Source of the DNA: Euwallacea fornicatus
Taxonomy: Eukaryota; Arthropoda; Insecta; Coleoptera; Curculionidae
Assembly: GCF_040115645.1 (NCBI RefSeq)
Contig: NC_089554.1
Coordinates: forward strand, 682,001-746,000
Reading direction: 5' to 3'
Length of the DNA stretch: 64,000 bases
In this document: piece by piece, positions 47,522 to 59,283 of the stretch
Layout of the letters: each line of letters opens with the position of its first letter
Position numbering within the stretch: the first letter of the stretch is position 1
Program-made: the position numbers and the translations under genes
The notes under the pieces: generated by a model
What the model was told of the DNA's origin: nothing
Database searches by the model: none
What the model saw: only the letters and a program-made list of their open reading frames with translations

Positions 47522-48960
47522 TATATTATAAGTACAAATTTACTTCATAATCTATAATATTCTCTTTCATAGTACTTTTCTTGTAGTTTTTTTCTTTTGC
47601 ATCCAAATTAGCGTCACTTAAAGATTGAAAAAGAATGTGTTTGTGACTGTAATAAAATTCAATATTAATCAAATTAGTGACAATGAGCCGTAAAAGGTTT
47701 GGATGGGGAAAACAGCGAAAACCTTTAAATTAAAGATAACTTTTAAAGTGAGCATCCGCTGAGGTAAATGGAGAGTAATCTGTTCAAACCCTCGAGGAAA
47801 AGGAAAATTGTTTTCGTTCGTTAGTTTGATGACGGAATCCGCGAGACTTCGCACCGACTAACATGAAGTTAATGATTGGCAATAATTTGCGTCGAAGTTT
47901 TAGAAATTAATATTACTTAAATTTGGAGCAAAATTGTTTTTCCAAAAGCCATTTTGCCTGCTCGTTTCAGCTCAGCTTCATACCATTTTTAGTAAACGCT
48001 CAAGTAAGAGCAAATTCTCAAAAACAAAATAAATCACTGAAGATCCGTCATATCTCCATAACGATGTTCTAAGATATGTTTTAAGAAATTACATTTCCTC
48101 TGAGATACTTCGCCTGAATGCTTTTCAATTCAAAAGAGGGGTATTAAAATCAATAAGTCGTCCTGAGGCCTCCAATTTCCCGTGAGATCCCTATGAAACT
48201 AAGGATTTATCTCCGGAACATGAACGTCCTGATGGCCTCCTTAATACGTCTGAAGTGATTGGGGGCTTTTTCGAGATCCGGAAACAAAGAACACTCCAAA
48301 TATTGGGTATGGCACCTTTCGCTTTAAGATTTATATATATCCCATCGGGAGTATAAAGCCAACCTCATCACAATCACATGAAAACACTTGACAACATCAG
48401 CGGCTCAACTCCGTTTGCTCTATCGCGATTCGCAAGTATAATCCTGCCACTCCAATTAGACTTCTCAATAAATTTCAAGTTTCTCCGCATACAAGATAGT
48501 CGGAGAAAAGACAAACCAACTAAGAAAATAAACAAACATCAAACATTTATAACCCCTAAGTTCCCAGCTAGTGTTGATAATTACGCTCCTTCCAAAGCCA
48601 TTTTGGAAGTTAAGATTGATGTCGGTGGGCTAAAAGATCCTTCAAGTGTCTTCTAGAAGGCATTGAACAGAGTCAGTTGGCAATTTTCGCTCTAAGGACT
48701 TGCATAACGGAAGCTCCTTTTTGTTTACTGTTTGTTCGGGTCTGCCAACCGCAGTATTGTTGCCATTTCGGTTGGTTGAATGTTTCTTCGCTTCGACGTA
48801 AAGTTCGGAGATATATTTGCTGAAGTAACAGTTAAGTTTGTTTCAAAGTATCGACTATGAAACCCAAATTTGAGATCTAACTTTAAAATTACTTGCAAAA
48901 TTACGTAAGGATGTTGATTGACATCTGAAGAATGTTCTCGACGTCAATAGTTTGGAACTA
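47522..48960. other. No gene recognised
   Basis: A TATAAAG at 48352 lies 26 bp before an ATG opening a 92-codon plus-strand frame (48378-48656). The product is basic with no signal peptide, domain or visible splice continuation, so it is not called. Confidence 0.35.
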
Positions 48961-48989
48961 AGGAAATAAACATTAACCATCACACGTCA

Positions 48990-49387
48990 GAGGTTTTCAT
49001 CTCTATTGTCACCGATCTTCCAAAAGCCTCCGGAATAAAAAGTCACGTTTATTTAAATCTGGCGATCGCTATGGCCAGTGTTAAGGGTCACTGCGTTCCC
49101 ACAGTTTCACGATTTATCTATCGATTTGGAAACGGTTGGGTTAAAATTTTTCGAATATCCACGCTGAAATGCGGAGGTGCACCATCGAGCATAAAACACA
49201 TTTCACGGCGTAATTGTAAAGGTAAATCTTCCAGTAGCTTCGGAGGAGTTTTTGTAAGAAAACCAAATAAGCTGCGACGTTTATGCGGTTTTATAAAATA
49301 TTGTATAGTATAAATACAATTACCCTTGCAAAATTCCAATGCTTTCAGTATATCAATTTGTTCGTTAAAGGGAAAATATTCAGCCAT
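48990..49387 (-). pseudogene. Tc1/mariner-superfamily transposase, N- and C-terminal parts joined
   Basis: One 89-codon frame (49387-49118) starts with the family N-terminus (MAEYFPFNEQIDILKALEFC). After about 30 unrelated residues it runs directly into LLEDLPLQLRREMCFMLDG and APPHFSVDIRKIL, the second catalytic block. The region with the first Asp is deleted. After FPNR the sequence continues in decayed form (IGRE..., then TLAIAIARF) to about 48990. No TIRs recognised. Confidence 0.75.
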
Positions 49388-49678
49388 TTACAGCAAAAAG
49401 TAGCACAACGTACTAAAAAAGGATGCGCAAGGAATTTCGTTTAAGATTCATACGTTTAAGTAACATCAAAGTTGATAAAATATTAGTCTTTTAAAAGCAG
49501 GACATTTACTTAAAATACATCCAACCGTTTCCTTACCTTCCATATACTATCTGTTTTCTCACAAACGGAGGACTTTCGAAATGTTGATAATGAAAAAAAT
49601 TGTAAATTAAGTTTGCTATAAAATTGAAGTATTTTAACTAGAAGCTTAATTAAGATTAAAAAATCATATAACTTTATA

Positions 49679-51036
49679 CAGAGTGTTCCACAATTGTTCT
49701 ACCAACTGCTTACTGTAGGTTCCCGTGATCAAAATAAGATATAAAGTTTACATAAACAAATGTCCAATTGGCCTTTATTTTCAAGATACAGGGCGAAGTT
49801 TAAGAAAAAAAATGGTTTTTATTTTTTTATTTCCAAACGGCTTAAATTTTTTTAACCGAATTTCATACGTTTGTTTGGCATATCGGTAGATATAATTCAA
49901 AAAATTATTAACTTTAACCATTCACCAGCGGCGGCGATATAGGTGTCATGCTTCCTTTTTAGTTACAAAAAATTGTAACGCTCCGTATAACATTTCGTTT
50001 AAAGTAGTCTATAATTTGCGCCAATGTGTTTAGGACTTTTTTTGTCTTTTCTTAGTTGATTGTATTTCAAGTAGTTTAGTCATAAAAAAAATTTCTTTGA
50101 TTAAGTGCATTTTTGCAACACAAGTAAAGGAATTAAGTTTTTAATTTTTTAATTTCATATGTTCCTGAGATATTTGAGATAAAATGTCGGTACAAGTTTC
50201 GGATATTGATGGGTATAAAAATAAAAACTCCTAGCCATTATAATTCAGCCAGTGGCGGAGGCAAGTACGCCATAATTTCTGTTTTAATACAAAATTAAGA
50301 ATGATCTATACAATATTTGAAATGATATAAATCATAATTTTCGTTATTGCTTTATCTCGCAATTTCTTCTTTTCATATTTTTTATATTCTTGATAGTTTA
50401 GTCACAAAAAAAAACGTAAAAGTTCATAAAATAAAACTAATTTATAATTATAAACTTAATTTCTTTTGAAAAAAATAACACTAACAATAATGATAATTAA
50501 ATTAACTGAGCGAATTGACCGCCATTTTCTTCAATGCAAGCATTGCACCTCTTTCGCATACAGTTTTAAGTTTATTGTCATTATCTTTGGCAGCTTCATC
50601 AACTAGTAAATAAAATCGCAAGATTTAAGATTAATTAAGACGATACTACTTAAAATAGAACAAACTAAGAGAAAAAAAAATTTCTAAATAAATTTGCGCA
50701 TATGATGGACCACTTCAAATGAAATATTCTACTGAGCGTTACAACTTTTTAAAACTAAAAAGGAAGCATAACACCCATATCTCCGCCGTTGGTGAATGGT
50801 TAAAGTTAACAATTTTTTGAACTACACCTAGTGATATGCTAAACAAATGTATGAAAATTGGTAAAAAAATTTTAAGCCGTTTTGAAATTAAGAAAAAAAA
50901 CTTTTTTTTTAAACTTTAACACCAAGTATCTCGAAAATAAAGGCCAATTGGACATTTATTTATATAAACTTTATACCTTATTTTGGTCACGAGAACCTAT
51001 AGTAAGCAGTTGGCAGAATAATTCTGGAACACCGTG
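49679..51036. mobile_element. Long-TIR element with internal repeat (E9)
   Basis: The left end CAGAGTGTTCCACAATTG and right end reversed CACGGTGTTCCAGAATTA start inverted arms of about 425 bp (49679-50100, 50610-51036) with clear similarity, e.g. AAAGGCCAATTGGAC and CATATCTCCGCCGTTGG. TA lies on the left, TG on the right. The core contains a third, direct copy of part of the arm: 50150-50420 repeats 49830-50100 at an offset of about 322 bp. It also holds a transposase C-terminal trace. Confidence 0.8.
50505..50580 (-). pseudogene. Transposase C-terminal trace in E9
   Basis: Leftward, MRKRCNACIEENGGQFAQL matches the closing RRxxxCIxxNGGHFEHL segment of the transposases in E1, E5 and E11. Only about 20 residues are recognisable. 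Confidence 0.55.
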
Positions 51037-52380
51037 TGTACGTGTTGTTTCAAATTTAAAAAAATCTGTAGTCAATATGTCAGCGACTGTAGACATCACA
51101 GAAAATATTCATATGAAATATTAACTCGTTTTGAGATGTTCTAGAAGCACCTGTGTGTATCTTTTACATGATTAATCAACGTATTTAATGATTATTTGGG
51201 CAAATAAGAGGAAATGACTACGATATTAACAAAAAAGCTTAGAAGTGTATTATGGCATATGATGAAAACTCATTAGTTCTGTCGTCTATTTTAGCTTAAG
51301 TGGACACATTAATCACATTTAAAACAACGTTTATTAGGCTTCCTTAATAATATACAACCGCGCCTGCAATTTCGTTAATTTATCCTCATTAATAACATAA
51401 AAACTATCTAGTTTAATAAAAAAAGAACGATTATTAAAATAGAAATGATTAATATTTAATAAATTGATATATCGCATGAAAAAACTTATTGTTCCAGAAC
51501 TTCATTCCCCGAGGGAGAAAGGTTTTTCAGAAAAACTTTATTCTAATTTCTTACATAATTACTGTGGACCGGACAGAAAAACGTGAGCCACAAGCGATTT
51601 TACACGCCATATAATAATTTACGTCCCGGTTAGTGTCAAAATAACCCTTCATTAGATAGCTGGAAATGTTTCGAACATAATGAACCCTGTTTGAAATATG
51701 AGGAAGACTTCGCAGGCTATTTTATTAATCGGAATATTGTTGTTAATTTCCCGAAAATTAACTAGTGTTTTTGCAACCCATTTCTCGTTATTCGAGTTGT
51801 AACTTAGTCCAATTTCCTTTTTATTCATTCGTTTTCTATACCACACTTCCGATATATTGCAACTTCACTTACACCTGCTAATTAAATACGTGAGCGATTC
51901 GTTGCTTTACCTACAACAATTCATAATAAATATTTTAAGTCCCGCATATCTAATCTAACTAAGATGTTAATGAAAATAAATGCGTGTGTGCCTGGATTAA
52001 ATAATATAAAGCAAATCTTGTCAACCATTCACTATAACGTGGCGTGCAGAGGGTGCAATCTTTGATAAATGTATCCGAGTTGAATTATGGCTCTAAATAT
52101 TAGGAAGATGAGGCATAGAGAAAAATGTATTTGTCGCTTACATAATATTCCGAGTAATATGTTATCTGAGATTATGTTAATACTGTAAGTATTGTTACTG
52201 CGTGATTTGCCAGTGGTTCGAAATGAGATTTCAATAATTCCCACATCCTGGAGCGATCTCTCCTGAAACTTAAAGTCGTCTTGAGACATATCCAAAGTGC
52301 TTGAAAACTCAATGCGAAACATTAAGAAACCTGTACAGGTCGAAATTCTGGTTAAGAAAATATAAAGTAACATTTTTTAT
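51037..52380. other. No gene recognised
   Basis: A+T-rich; a 113-codon minus-strand frame at 52032-52373 has no recognisable family. Confidence 0.35.
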
Positions 52381-52648
52381 GGGAGATCGATTAGTCGGCG
52401 AGATCAAGTTTTATGGCCTGCGACATCGCCTCGATTAAACCCTTTGGATTATTTTGTATGTGGGCATTTAAAACAATTGGTTTATTTAATAGAAATTGAT
52501 AGCTATAAGCAATTAATGTAAAGAATAATAAATGCAGTCGAATATATTCACAATACACAAAATATGCAATCAGCGTACGATTCGCTTATTTTGTGCCACC
52601 ACATTTGTATTCGCGTTAATGGTGGTATTTTTGTGCACTTATTATAAT
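52381..52648 (+). pseudogene. Tc1/mariner-superfamily transposase, C-terminal end only
   Basis: Frame RSISRRDQVLWPATSPRLNP, then LDYFVCGHLKQLVYL (third catalytic region), one TAA, RIINAVEYIHNTQNMQS, and HHICIRVNGGIFVHLL with its stop at 52648. The N-terminal two thirds and any TIRs are missing. Upstream sequence changes abruptly at about 52380. Confidence 0.75.
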
Positions 52649-54050
52649 TATTTTATTATTTTTATCGTTTAATTATTAATAATAAAAATGATAATAGTTA
52701 TTTTATTATTATTAATGACACAAAAACATAACATGCAGTAACTTTAAATTGTATTAACTCAGTAACAAAGACTTGCTAGTGCAAATTTTGTTTTACACTT
52801 TTTAAGGAGAATATCCAGATATACACGTTTCTTAATTTTTCGTCTCGAGTTTTGAATTACCTTAAATAGTCACTTCAGAAATAGTTTTTAGCAAGCAAAA
52901 ATAAGATGCTAGAATCTCAAAACATATAAAAGGAACTAATCTGGTTGCGCAGGAGCGTGACGAATCAAGGCAAAAGCCCCCGGGGAAAGGAAAATTTAAA
53001 AAGCACAAATAAGTAATGTCCAAGTTCCTAGTGAAAGAAAGCTCACTAAAACTAATCAATGCAAAAGTTAACATACAAAATCTTATTAGTCCAGGTCACG
53101 GGCGGGAAATAGATAGTCCACGAGTGCCCTTTCAAAAGTTATCAAAAATTGTAGATTCGTTTTTGTTGAATTAATTGTATTTAAGAGAAAAATTTTATGA
53201 GTCCCACCCTTGAGTGCTGCCGCAAAATTGAAATATTCTCCCTTTATCTTTCTTCAGGACTCATTAAAGCTCATAATGGTGCCTGTTTTCCACCGTTGGG
53301 TTCTCAGCAAATCGCAAGGGTGAATCAGTGCAGCCACATGAAATTTTCCTGTAATCACTGTTTCGAAAACAGCCAATGTATTCTAGTAATGCTATTTGTT
53401 TTATGAAACCAGAGAAGAAATGTAATCATTTTTATATATTTTTAATAGCTACCTTCGAGGAATTAGAAGCCCTCCATTTTGTCTTGGGGACACTATTTTA
53501 TCTTTTATTCTTTTCTCTGCGTTACTTAGTAAATTATATTGCTCTTTTAACGTTTCATAGACTGGATGGAGTATTTCTTACATTGGTAAGCTGGATCTTA
53601 TTATAATATTAAACCGACTTTTTAAGATTACTTAATTTAATTAATAAAATTTCATGCATTTGCGGACACCTACTTTTATTGGTGAAACGTGACTTATAAA
53701 AATCATAAATAATAGTCGCCCAGCTGTGTTTACTTTAATCTTTCAATATCAGAATAAATTCATTTTAACCACCATGTCATGCGAGAGCGACACAGTACTC
53801 TTTAAAGAAACATATATCAATGTAAATTACGGTCAATTTTTAGAAAACTTTTTGAATTAAAATTGTTTCGCGAAATAACCATTTAACGTTCATTTAGAAT
53901 AATTAAACTTGGGAAAAATATGTGGGTTTTAAAAATGGTTTAAAAGAAGGCTGAACGGCTATTCTCAAAACGACTATAAAATATATTGTAATACTTGAAA
54001 GCTTTTTCAGACCATCTAAAGGCATCTTCGCTATAATAATTATTTTTATA
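52649..54050. other. No gene recognised
   Basis: Plus-strand open frames at 53197-53606 are leucine-rich or low in information, and no splice-linked partner was found. Confidence 0.35.
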
Positions 54051-55514
54051 CACACACCGTTAAAGGTCTTGGACCCCCCGTATAGACAAAGTTTAAAATT
54101 TATTTATTTGGTTTTATTCTATCATAGACAAAAGTTTGTTATTTTGAAAAAAAAAATCATATTTCGTCAGTCATGTTTAGATTTTTAGTTGCAAACATGG
54201 TCAGTTCTTTTGCATGTTTTGCGAAGCAACTTTAAAATTTTTTCTGTATTATACTGTCAGGACGCAAAATTGATGATTTTAATAAGGCAAGGATATTGCT
54301 TTGTATGATGTTGGACATTCAAACTATCAAATTTCCGAAATGTTGGGCATTCCAAGGTCTTCGATTGTGCTAATTATCTATAGGTACGAGCAAGCAGGGA
54401 CCATTGAACAAAGACTACGTAGTGCACCCACGAGTTTCAAACGATCGTCAAGATCGATATTTGGTGCAATATACGCGAAGGCACTGAAATGCTATAGCTT
54501 CAGCCCGTCGGGAATATTTTGAAAAGACGTTCCGGAGTGCCATATCAATTTCTACAGTTCGCAGAAGACTCCATAGAGCAAATCTACGCGCAAGAAGACC
54601 ATTGAGAGTGTCCAGGCTTCTTCCACGACACAAAACTGTCTACTTGCAGGGGACGATGAAATATCAACGGGGCTGGCATTTATGGTAATATCGATGGGTA
54701 TTAATCACTAATGAATTCAGATTTGGATTGGTAAGCGATGACAACCGGTAAAGGGTATGGAGAGCACCAGATCGTCACAAAAGATTAAATTATCCACTGG
54801 AAGTTGCTCCGTACAATGGCAGGACAATAATGTTTTGGGGTGGAATCATGATCAATAGTCGCAGAGCATTAATTCCCATAAATCAAAACATGACAAGTCA
54901 AGTTTATATGGAAAATGTCATCAGGCCAATTATCTATCCCCTGTACGACGAATTGGGGACCAACTTCATTTTTATGGATGACAATGCGAAGCCGCATCGC
55001 GCAGGAAGGGTCCAAGAGGAACTTGAGCAGAGGCAAGTTACTCGATTAAATTGGCAAGCGAACTCCCCAGACATGAATCCTATTGAATACATGTGGGATT
55101 TTGTGGCTACAACGATTTGCACTCGAATTCATTCTCCACAAAATGTTGATGAGTTAGCTGTAGCTGCACAAGAAGAATGGAGCAACATCCCTCAGGAAAT
55201 TGTGAACCCGTTGATTGTTTCAATGCATAGACGCGTCAATACATTATTCAATAATAGAGGTGGTAAATACTGATTATTAAATTGTTTCCTATTTTCATAA
55301 GAAATATTTTATAAAATTTTGTTGTTAACAAAGTATCCTTAGAAAATGTATGATTCCAAAAAACAATTGTTTCCATAGGTTAATCTTTTTATACAAAAAT
55401 TATTAAAAATGAAAACTTTAAATATAATGTACCTACATTTAAAAACAAAATAATTAATCTAAAACAACGTAGTTGTATAGTAATTAGGGCGTCCAAGATT
55501 ATTGCCGATGTGTG
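54051..55514. mobile_element. Tc1-like element with short TIRs
   Basis: The left end CACACACCGTTAAAGGTCTT and right end reversed CACACATCGGCAATAATCTT continue with TTGGAC on both sides; TA borders each end. At 1464 bp with one plus-strand transposase gene it has the size and layout of a full Tc1-like element. Confidence 0.7.
54270..55273 (+). pseudogene. Tc1-like transposase (DD34E), first Asp lost
   Basis: The first helix-turn-helix block YDVGHSNYQISEMLGIPRSS runs from 54304. After a frameshift near 54440 come FRSAISISTVRRRLHRANLR (second helix-turn-helix) and ARRPLRVSRLLP. The first catalytic site reads ITNEFRFGLVSDD (about 54700), with Asn replacing Asp. The remainder is one intact 147-codon frame (54830-55273): MFWGGIM, DDNAKPHRAGRVQEEL (second Asp), NSPDMNPIEYMWD (Glu, 34 residues after the second Asp) and a C-terminus ending RVNTLFNNRGGKY. 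Two or three lesions make it inactive, but it is one of the better-kept copies. Confidence 0.88.
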
Positions 55515-57261
55515 TATTTGGATTATACCCATCGTCATACCCTTCTTATTTTTTCTATTCCTTCTTTAGTCGTAAGCCAGAAGCTTTACTTGAGATGCGT
55601 TACTAGCTTATCCAGTCCCGTTGATTGAAAGCTGAAAAATGCAATTTTCGTACGAAATTATATTCGACAAGTCTTCTATTACATTCAAATAAGTGACTAC
55701 TGGATCTAATCTCTCATGCTAGCTGTTGTCGAAATGTTGAGTTAGCTGATCTGCAGGTCTCTTTATAATGCCTGAAAAGTTCGACTTCCGATATGGTAAT
55801 GCAGTATTTCGGAAGATGCAGTGACAACCGAGGGCTTTGTACAGAGTCACAGCTCCAGACGCTCGCAGACCTCCAATAAAAGCCAACGTTGTTTATGATA
55901 AACGATTCATAATGTTATTACACCATAAAAGCTCTAACATAAATGGAGCAGGAAATTTCCAGACGCTAAACTTACTTATCGACTCGTCTATTTTGACGGT
56001 AACAATATTTTCACCTCACAGTTCATGGCATAGATACAGGGATTAAAATATTGAGCATGAATCGTATCTACATTGGAGATTCAACTAGAAATTATTACGC
56101 GTTGCGGTTATCATTTTAAGCAATATTTTACTCAAGAATTTCCTTCATTTTCTCAATTTTCCGCAGTAAAATTCAGTATTAAAAAAAACGATAATTACGC
56201 GGGACAACAGGGCGAATGCACCAGCAGCATTTTCGAATTTAATTACGACTGACCATTACAGCTACATCCAAAACCGAGTATGTTGGTGAGCAGAGATTGA
56301 CACGAACAATCATATTAAAATGCCCTCATGTGCACTGACACATTCACACTTTCAGCTGAAAAGGTGCTGATGCGTGAAATAGAATCTATCAATCCATTGC
56401 GTTTCATTTTGGACACTTCTGCGTTTATTAGAAGTCCAGTACTGTTTATGGCTATAATTTTGGAGTAAATATCCAGAAGCACTAAAGGATCGACGTTCCA
56501 TGATAATTTCAATTAAATGTTTTATAATGCAAGTGCAACGAGAATAATTTGAAACCAGTGATGATTACTTTTTACTTCAAAATAATATTTTATCCGCTGT
56601 TTTTACATAATTGGCCGCATTCCTCATAACTCGAATTAAACAGGTTACGAAGAAAATCTATAGAGGTGAATTTTCCAAGTAACTCCGTCTCGGGAGTTCC
56701 TTAATCGGAATACATAAACGAAACAGATTCTGAAAGGCCATTTCTTCGTTTCCTCTAAAATTGAGGTAGAAGATTTCACAAAATCTACATAGTAAAGAAA
56801 ACTGCCAGCATAGTTACATTTCACCCCACTGCATTTGGTAGCAAGGGAATTTTAAATTCTTCGTACTCTTGAGATTTAATTGTTTTGGCGAAAATCTCAG
56901 GATCCTTACCGGTTTCTCACGCTACAAAGAACTACAGGCTGTATTCAAAAAGTTCGCTCTTTTCTCTAACGTATCCTGTATAACGGAAGTCCTGCGACCG
57001 ACTTTAACAAGATAAGTTTACTCTAAACGTTCATTAATTATAAAGTCAATAACGCAAAGTGATGGTTAATAAAACACTTCTATTCTACTCTGTACAAGGG
57101 TGACATAAATCTAATGAAAAACTGTAACATTTTTTGGTAATTACGGCGGCATCCCGGGTACATTATTTTCTAGCTTCTCATTTTAATGACAGGTTCATAT
57201 CTCAAGGGATTATTGGAGGTTTTCGTTGTTTTTTGTCTTCGAAAACCGTTATTTTTACATA
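55515..57261. other. No gene recognised
   Basis: A possible isolated transposon end (TACAGGCTGTATTCAAAAAG) lies at 56935; no partner found. Confidence 0.35.
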
Positions 57262-57376
57262 CAGGGTGTCCCAGAAATAAGTGCCATAATTCCAACAAGT
57301 GACAGAACTCATCAGTAGTAATGTAGCATCGGGTGTTTTTGGTGCTACTTAAGATATATGATGTTGGTTATATCTT

Positions 57377-57944
57377 TGTAATGAAATCACAGGTCAGAGA
57401 GAAGGTATACAAGTTTACGTTTATTAATACGGAATATACAGACTAATGAATGTAATGAGCGCGGACACGACGACTGCGTTACAATGACCGACCATATCCC
57501 AAAAACAAGGGCAAGAAAAAGAGAGCCCTCCATGCCTTGTCCATCCTTAAGTACCAACACCCATGGTGATAAACCATGGGCGTACCTTGACCAGGGTGCC
57601 ATCTGCACCATTTGCCGCATCAAACCGTGGCGTCTTAACCGGGAATTGGAACTGAAGCTGTGAGACCGACAAGGTCTATTGTGGGCAATTCCAGCACCGA
57701 CAAAGCTCACTATATGCAGCTCCAATGCCGACCAGGTTTATTGTGAGGATTTCCAACATCGACAAGGCATGGCATGGGAAATTCTCATGCTCTGGCCAAT
57801 GCCTACCAGTGCCGTGCCTCAAGGGGTATTTCTAACTTAAAAGTAATTCCTACTGTCTAATCCTTATCAAACTTACACTTAACGCATATTTACAAAATGA
57901 CTAGATACGAAACTAAAGCGCAGGGTTAGTTACGTAACCCTACA
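57377..57944 (-). mobile_element. Probable solo LTR
   Basis: On the minus strand it starts TGTAGGGTTACGTAACTAAC and ends TGATTTCATTACA, i.e. TGT...ACA ends, with AATAAA about 65 bp before the 3' end. It is much richer in G+C than its surroundings and carries a 31-bp tandem repeat. No exact target-site duplication is visible, which weakens the call. No internal retroelement genes are adjacent. Confidence 0.6.
57675..57767 (-). repeat. 31-bp tandem repeat within the LTR-like segment
   Basis: Three successive 31-bp units on the minus strand begin CCTTGTCGATGTTGG, CCTGGTCGGCATTGG and CTTTGTCGGTGCTGG. A fourth partial unit begins CCTTGTCGGTCTC, extending to about 57660. Tandem repeats in the U3 region of LTRs often act as enhancers; that role here is inference. 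Confidence 0.75.
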
Positions 57945-58199
57945 GTAGTAACAAGACTTGTCAAACAAGTTTTTTTTTAAGTCATATTTACTTCCAGGAT
58001 TTTTACGTATGAAAACCACTCTGTTGCACCGCTTATGGGTTTAAAAAAAATCCAAATACACACTGGATATTTTGTTGATATTTTCTTATCGTAAAGTTCT
58101 TTTACTAACCGTGAGCCAAGCTCGATGCACCGCAAGGCTTGTATTACTTACGATTGATACGTGTCGTTTCTGTTATTGTGATAGCGTTTGAAAGTATTG

Positions 58200-59283
58200 A
58201 GAAAATTTCGTGTGAAATCTCGCATTTTACAAATAAGGAATACACTGATATGGTGTTAACTTATGGGGAAGTCCGTGGAAATTTTAATCGGGCTTCTAGG
58301 ATTTATACACATTTCCCGGATCGTCCCACATCAAATAGGCACACGTTTGTTCGTGTTATTCAAGGGCTTCGAAATAGTGGATCTTTTGCAGATACATATC
58401 ATGATCGCGGCATTCGAATCGTTTTGCAAATGTTGAAAATTTCATTTTCGAAAGTGTTGGAAATAATCCTTGGAGTAGGGCTCGTAGACCAGCAATAGAG
58501 CAGATTGTGTCAAAAAGTTCAGCTTGGAAGACTTTAAAACAACAATAATTTTGCCCATAACATGTACAAAAAGTTCAATATTTACAACCGCAGGATTATC
58601 ATCATCGACATCGTTTTTGCAACTAGGTTTTAAGAAGACTAAGACGGGTTGTAAATTTTCTTAGCTATGTATTAGCCACCGTTGAACTGCGATTCACCAC
58701 GGAAGGAGTATTTGATATGCACAAAACTCACATTTGGACAGATGAAAATCCCCATGGTATAAGGCCTCGCAATTTTCGAGAGAGATTTTCAATAAATGTA
58801 TGGGTTGGAATGATAAACGGGCGACTCATCTGCCCTTACTTTTTACCAGATCGATTAGATGGTAGAAGTTATTTCCAGTTTTTAAACAACAAGCTAAATC
58901 ATTTATTGAAATATGTTTCGCTGGAAATTCGTGGAAACATGTGGTATTTTCATGGTGGTGCTCCTCGCAATAACGACCGAATTGTACGAGAATGGTTAAA
59001 TGAGCACATTCCCAGTAGGTAGATTGGTCAAAATGGTTCTGTTGCGTGGTCCGCTCGATCCGCAGATTTAAATGCTTGCGATTTCTATTTATGGCGCCAT
59101 ATGAAACAGATAGTGTATTTTACTCCAGTTGATATAATTAAGGAACCACGAGAATGCGTTGAAAATGCCATCAGAATGATTCTAAATGATAGGGAAACGT
59201 TACTGAGGCTGGAAGAAAATTTTCAATGTCGAATACAATTATATTTTGAGAAAAATGGAAGACATTTTGAACGCTTAATGTAA
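58200..59283 (+). pseudogene. Tc1/mariner-superfamily transposase of E10
   Basis: The N-terminal domain is in one frame: HFTNKEYTDMVLTYGEVRGN, FNRASRIYTHFPDRP and RVIQGLRNSGSFADTYHDRG. The middle (58500-58720) is shifted, with SSAWKTLKQQ-like and VLATVELRFTTEGVF stretches. From 58717 a 101-codon frame gives HKTHIWTDENPHGIRP, FSINVWVGMING and MWYFHGGAPRNNDRIVREWL, where Gly replaces the second catalytic Asp. After a TAG at 59022, VAWSARSADLNACDFYLWRH keeps the third Asp. The last 60 codons are intact, ending FEKNGRHFERLM at 59283. It is the most complete transposase of the HDGAPPHF type here, inactivated by frameshifts and the lost Asp. Confidence 0.85.

Noticed and set aside
48378..48656. 92-codon frame preceded by TATAAAG, considered as a small cuticle or secreted protein gene
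   Set aside because: No signal peptide, no family motif, and the TATA is too close to the ATG for a normal leader.
53197..53606. Two overlapping plus-strand open frames
   Set aside because: No recognisable domain, no supporting splice sites, composition typical of chance frames.
56935..56990. TACAGGCTGTATTC... read as a small MITE
   Set aside because: Only one convincing end; the apparent second end is too short to distinguish from chance.
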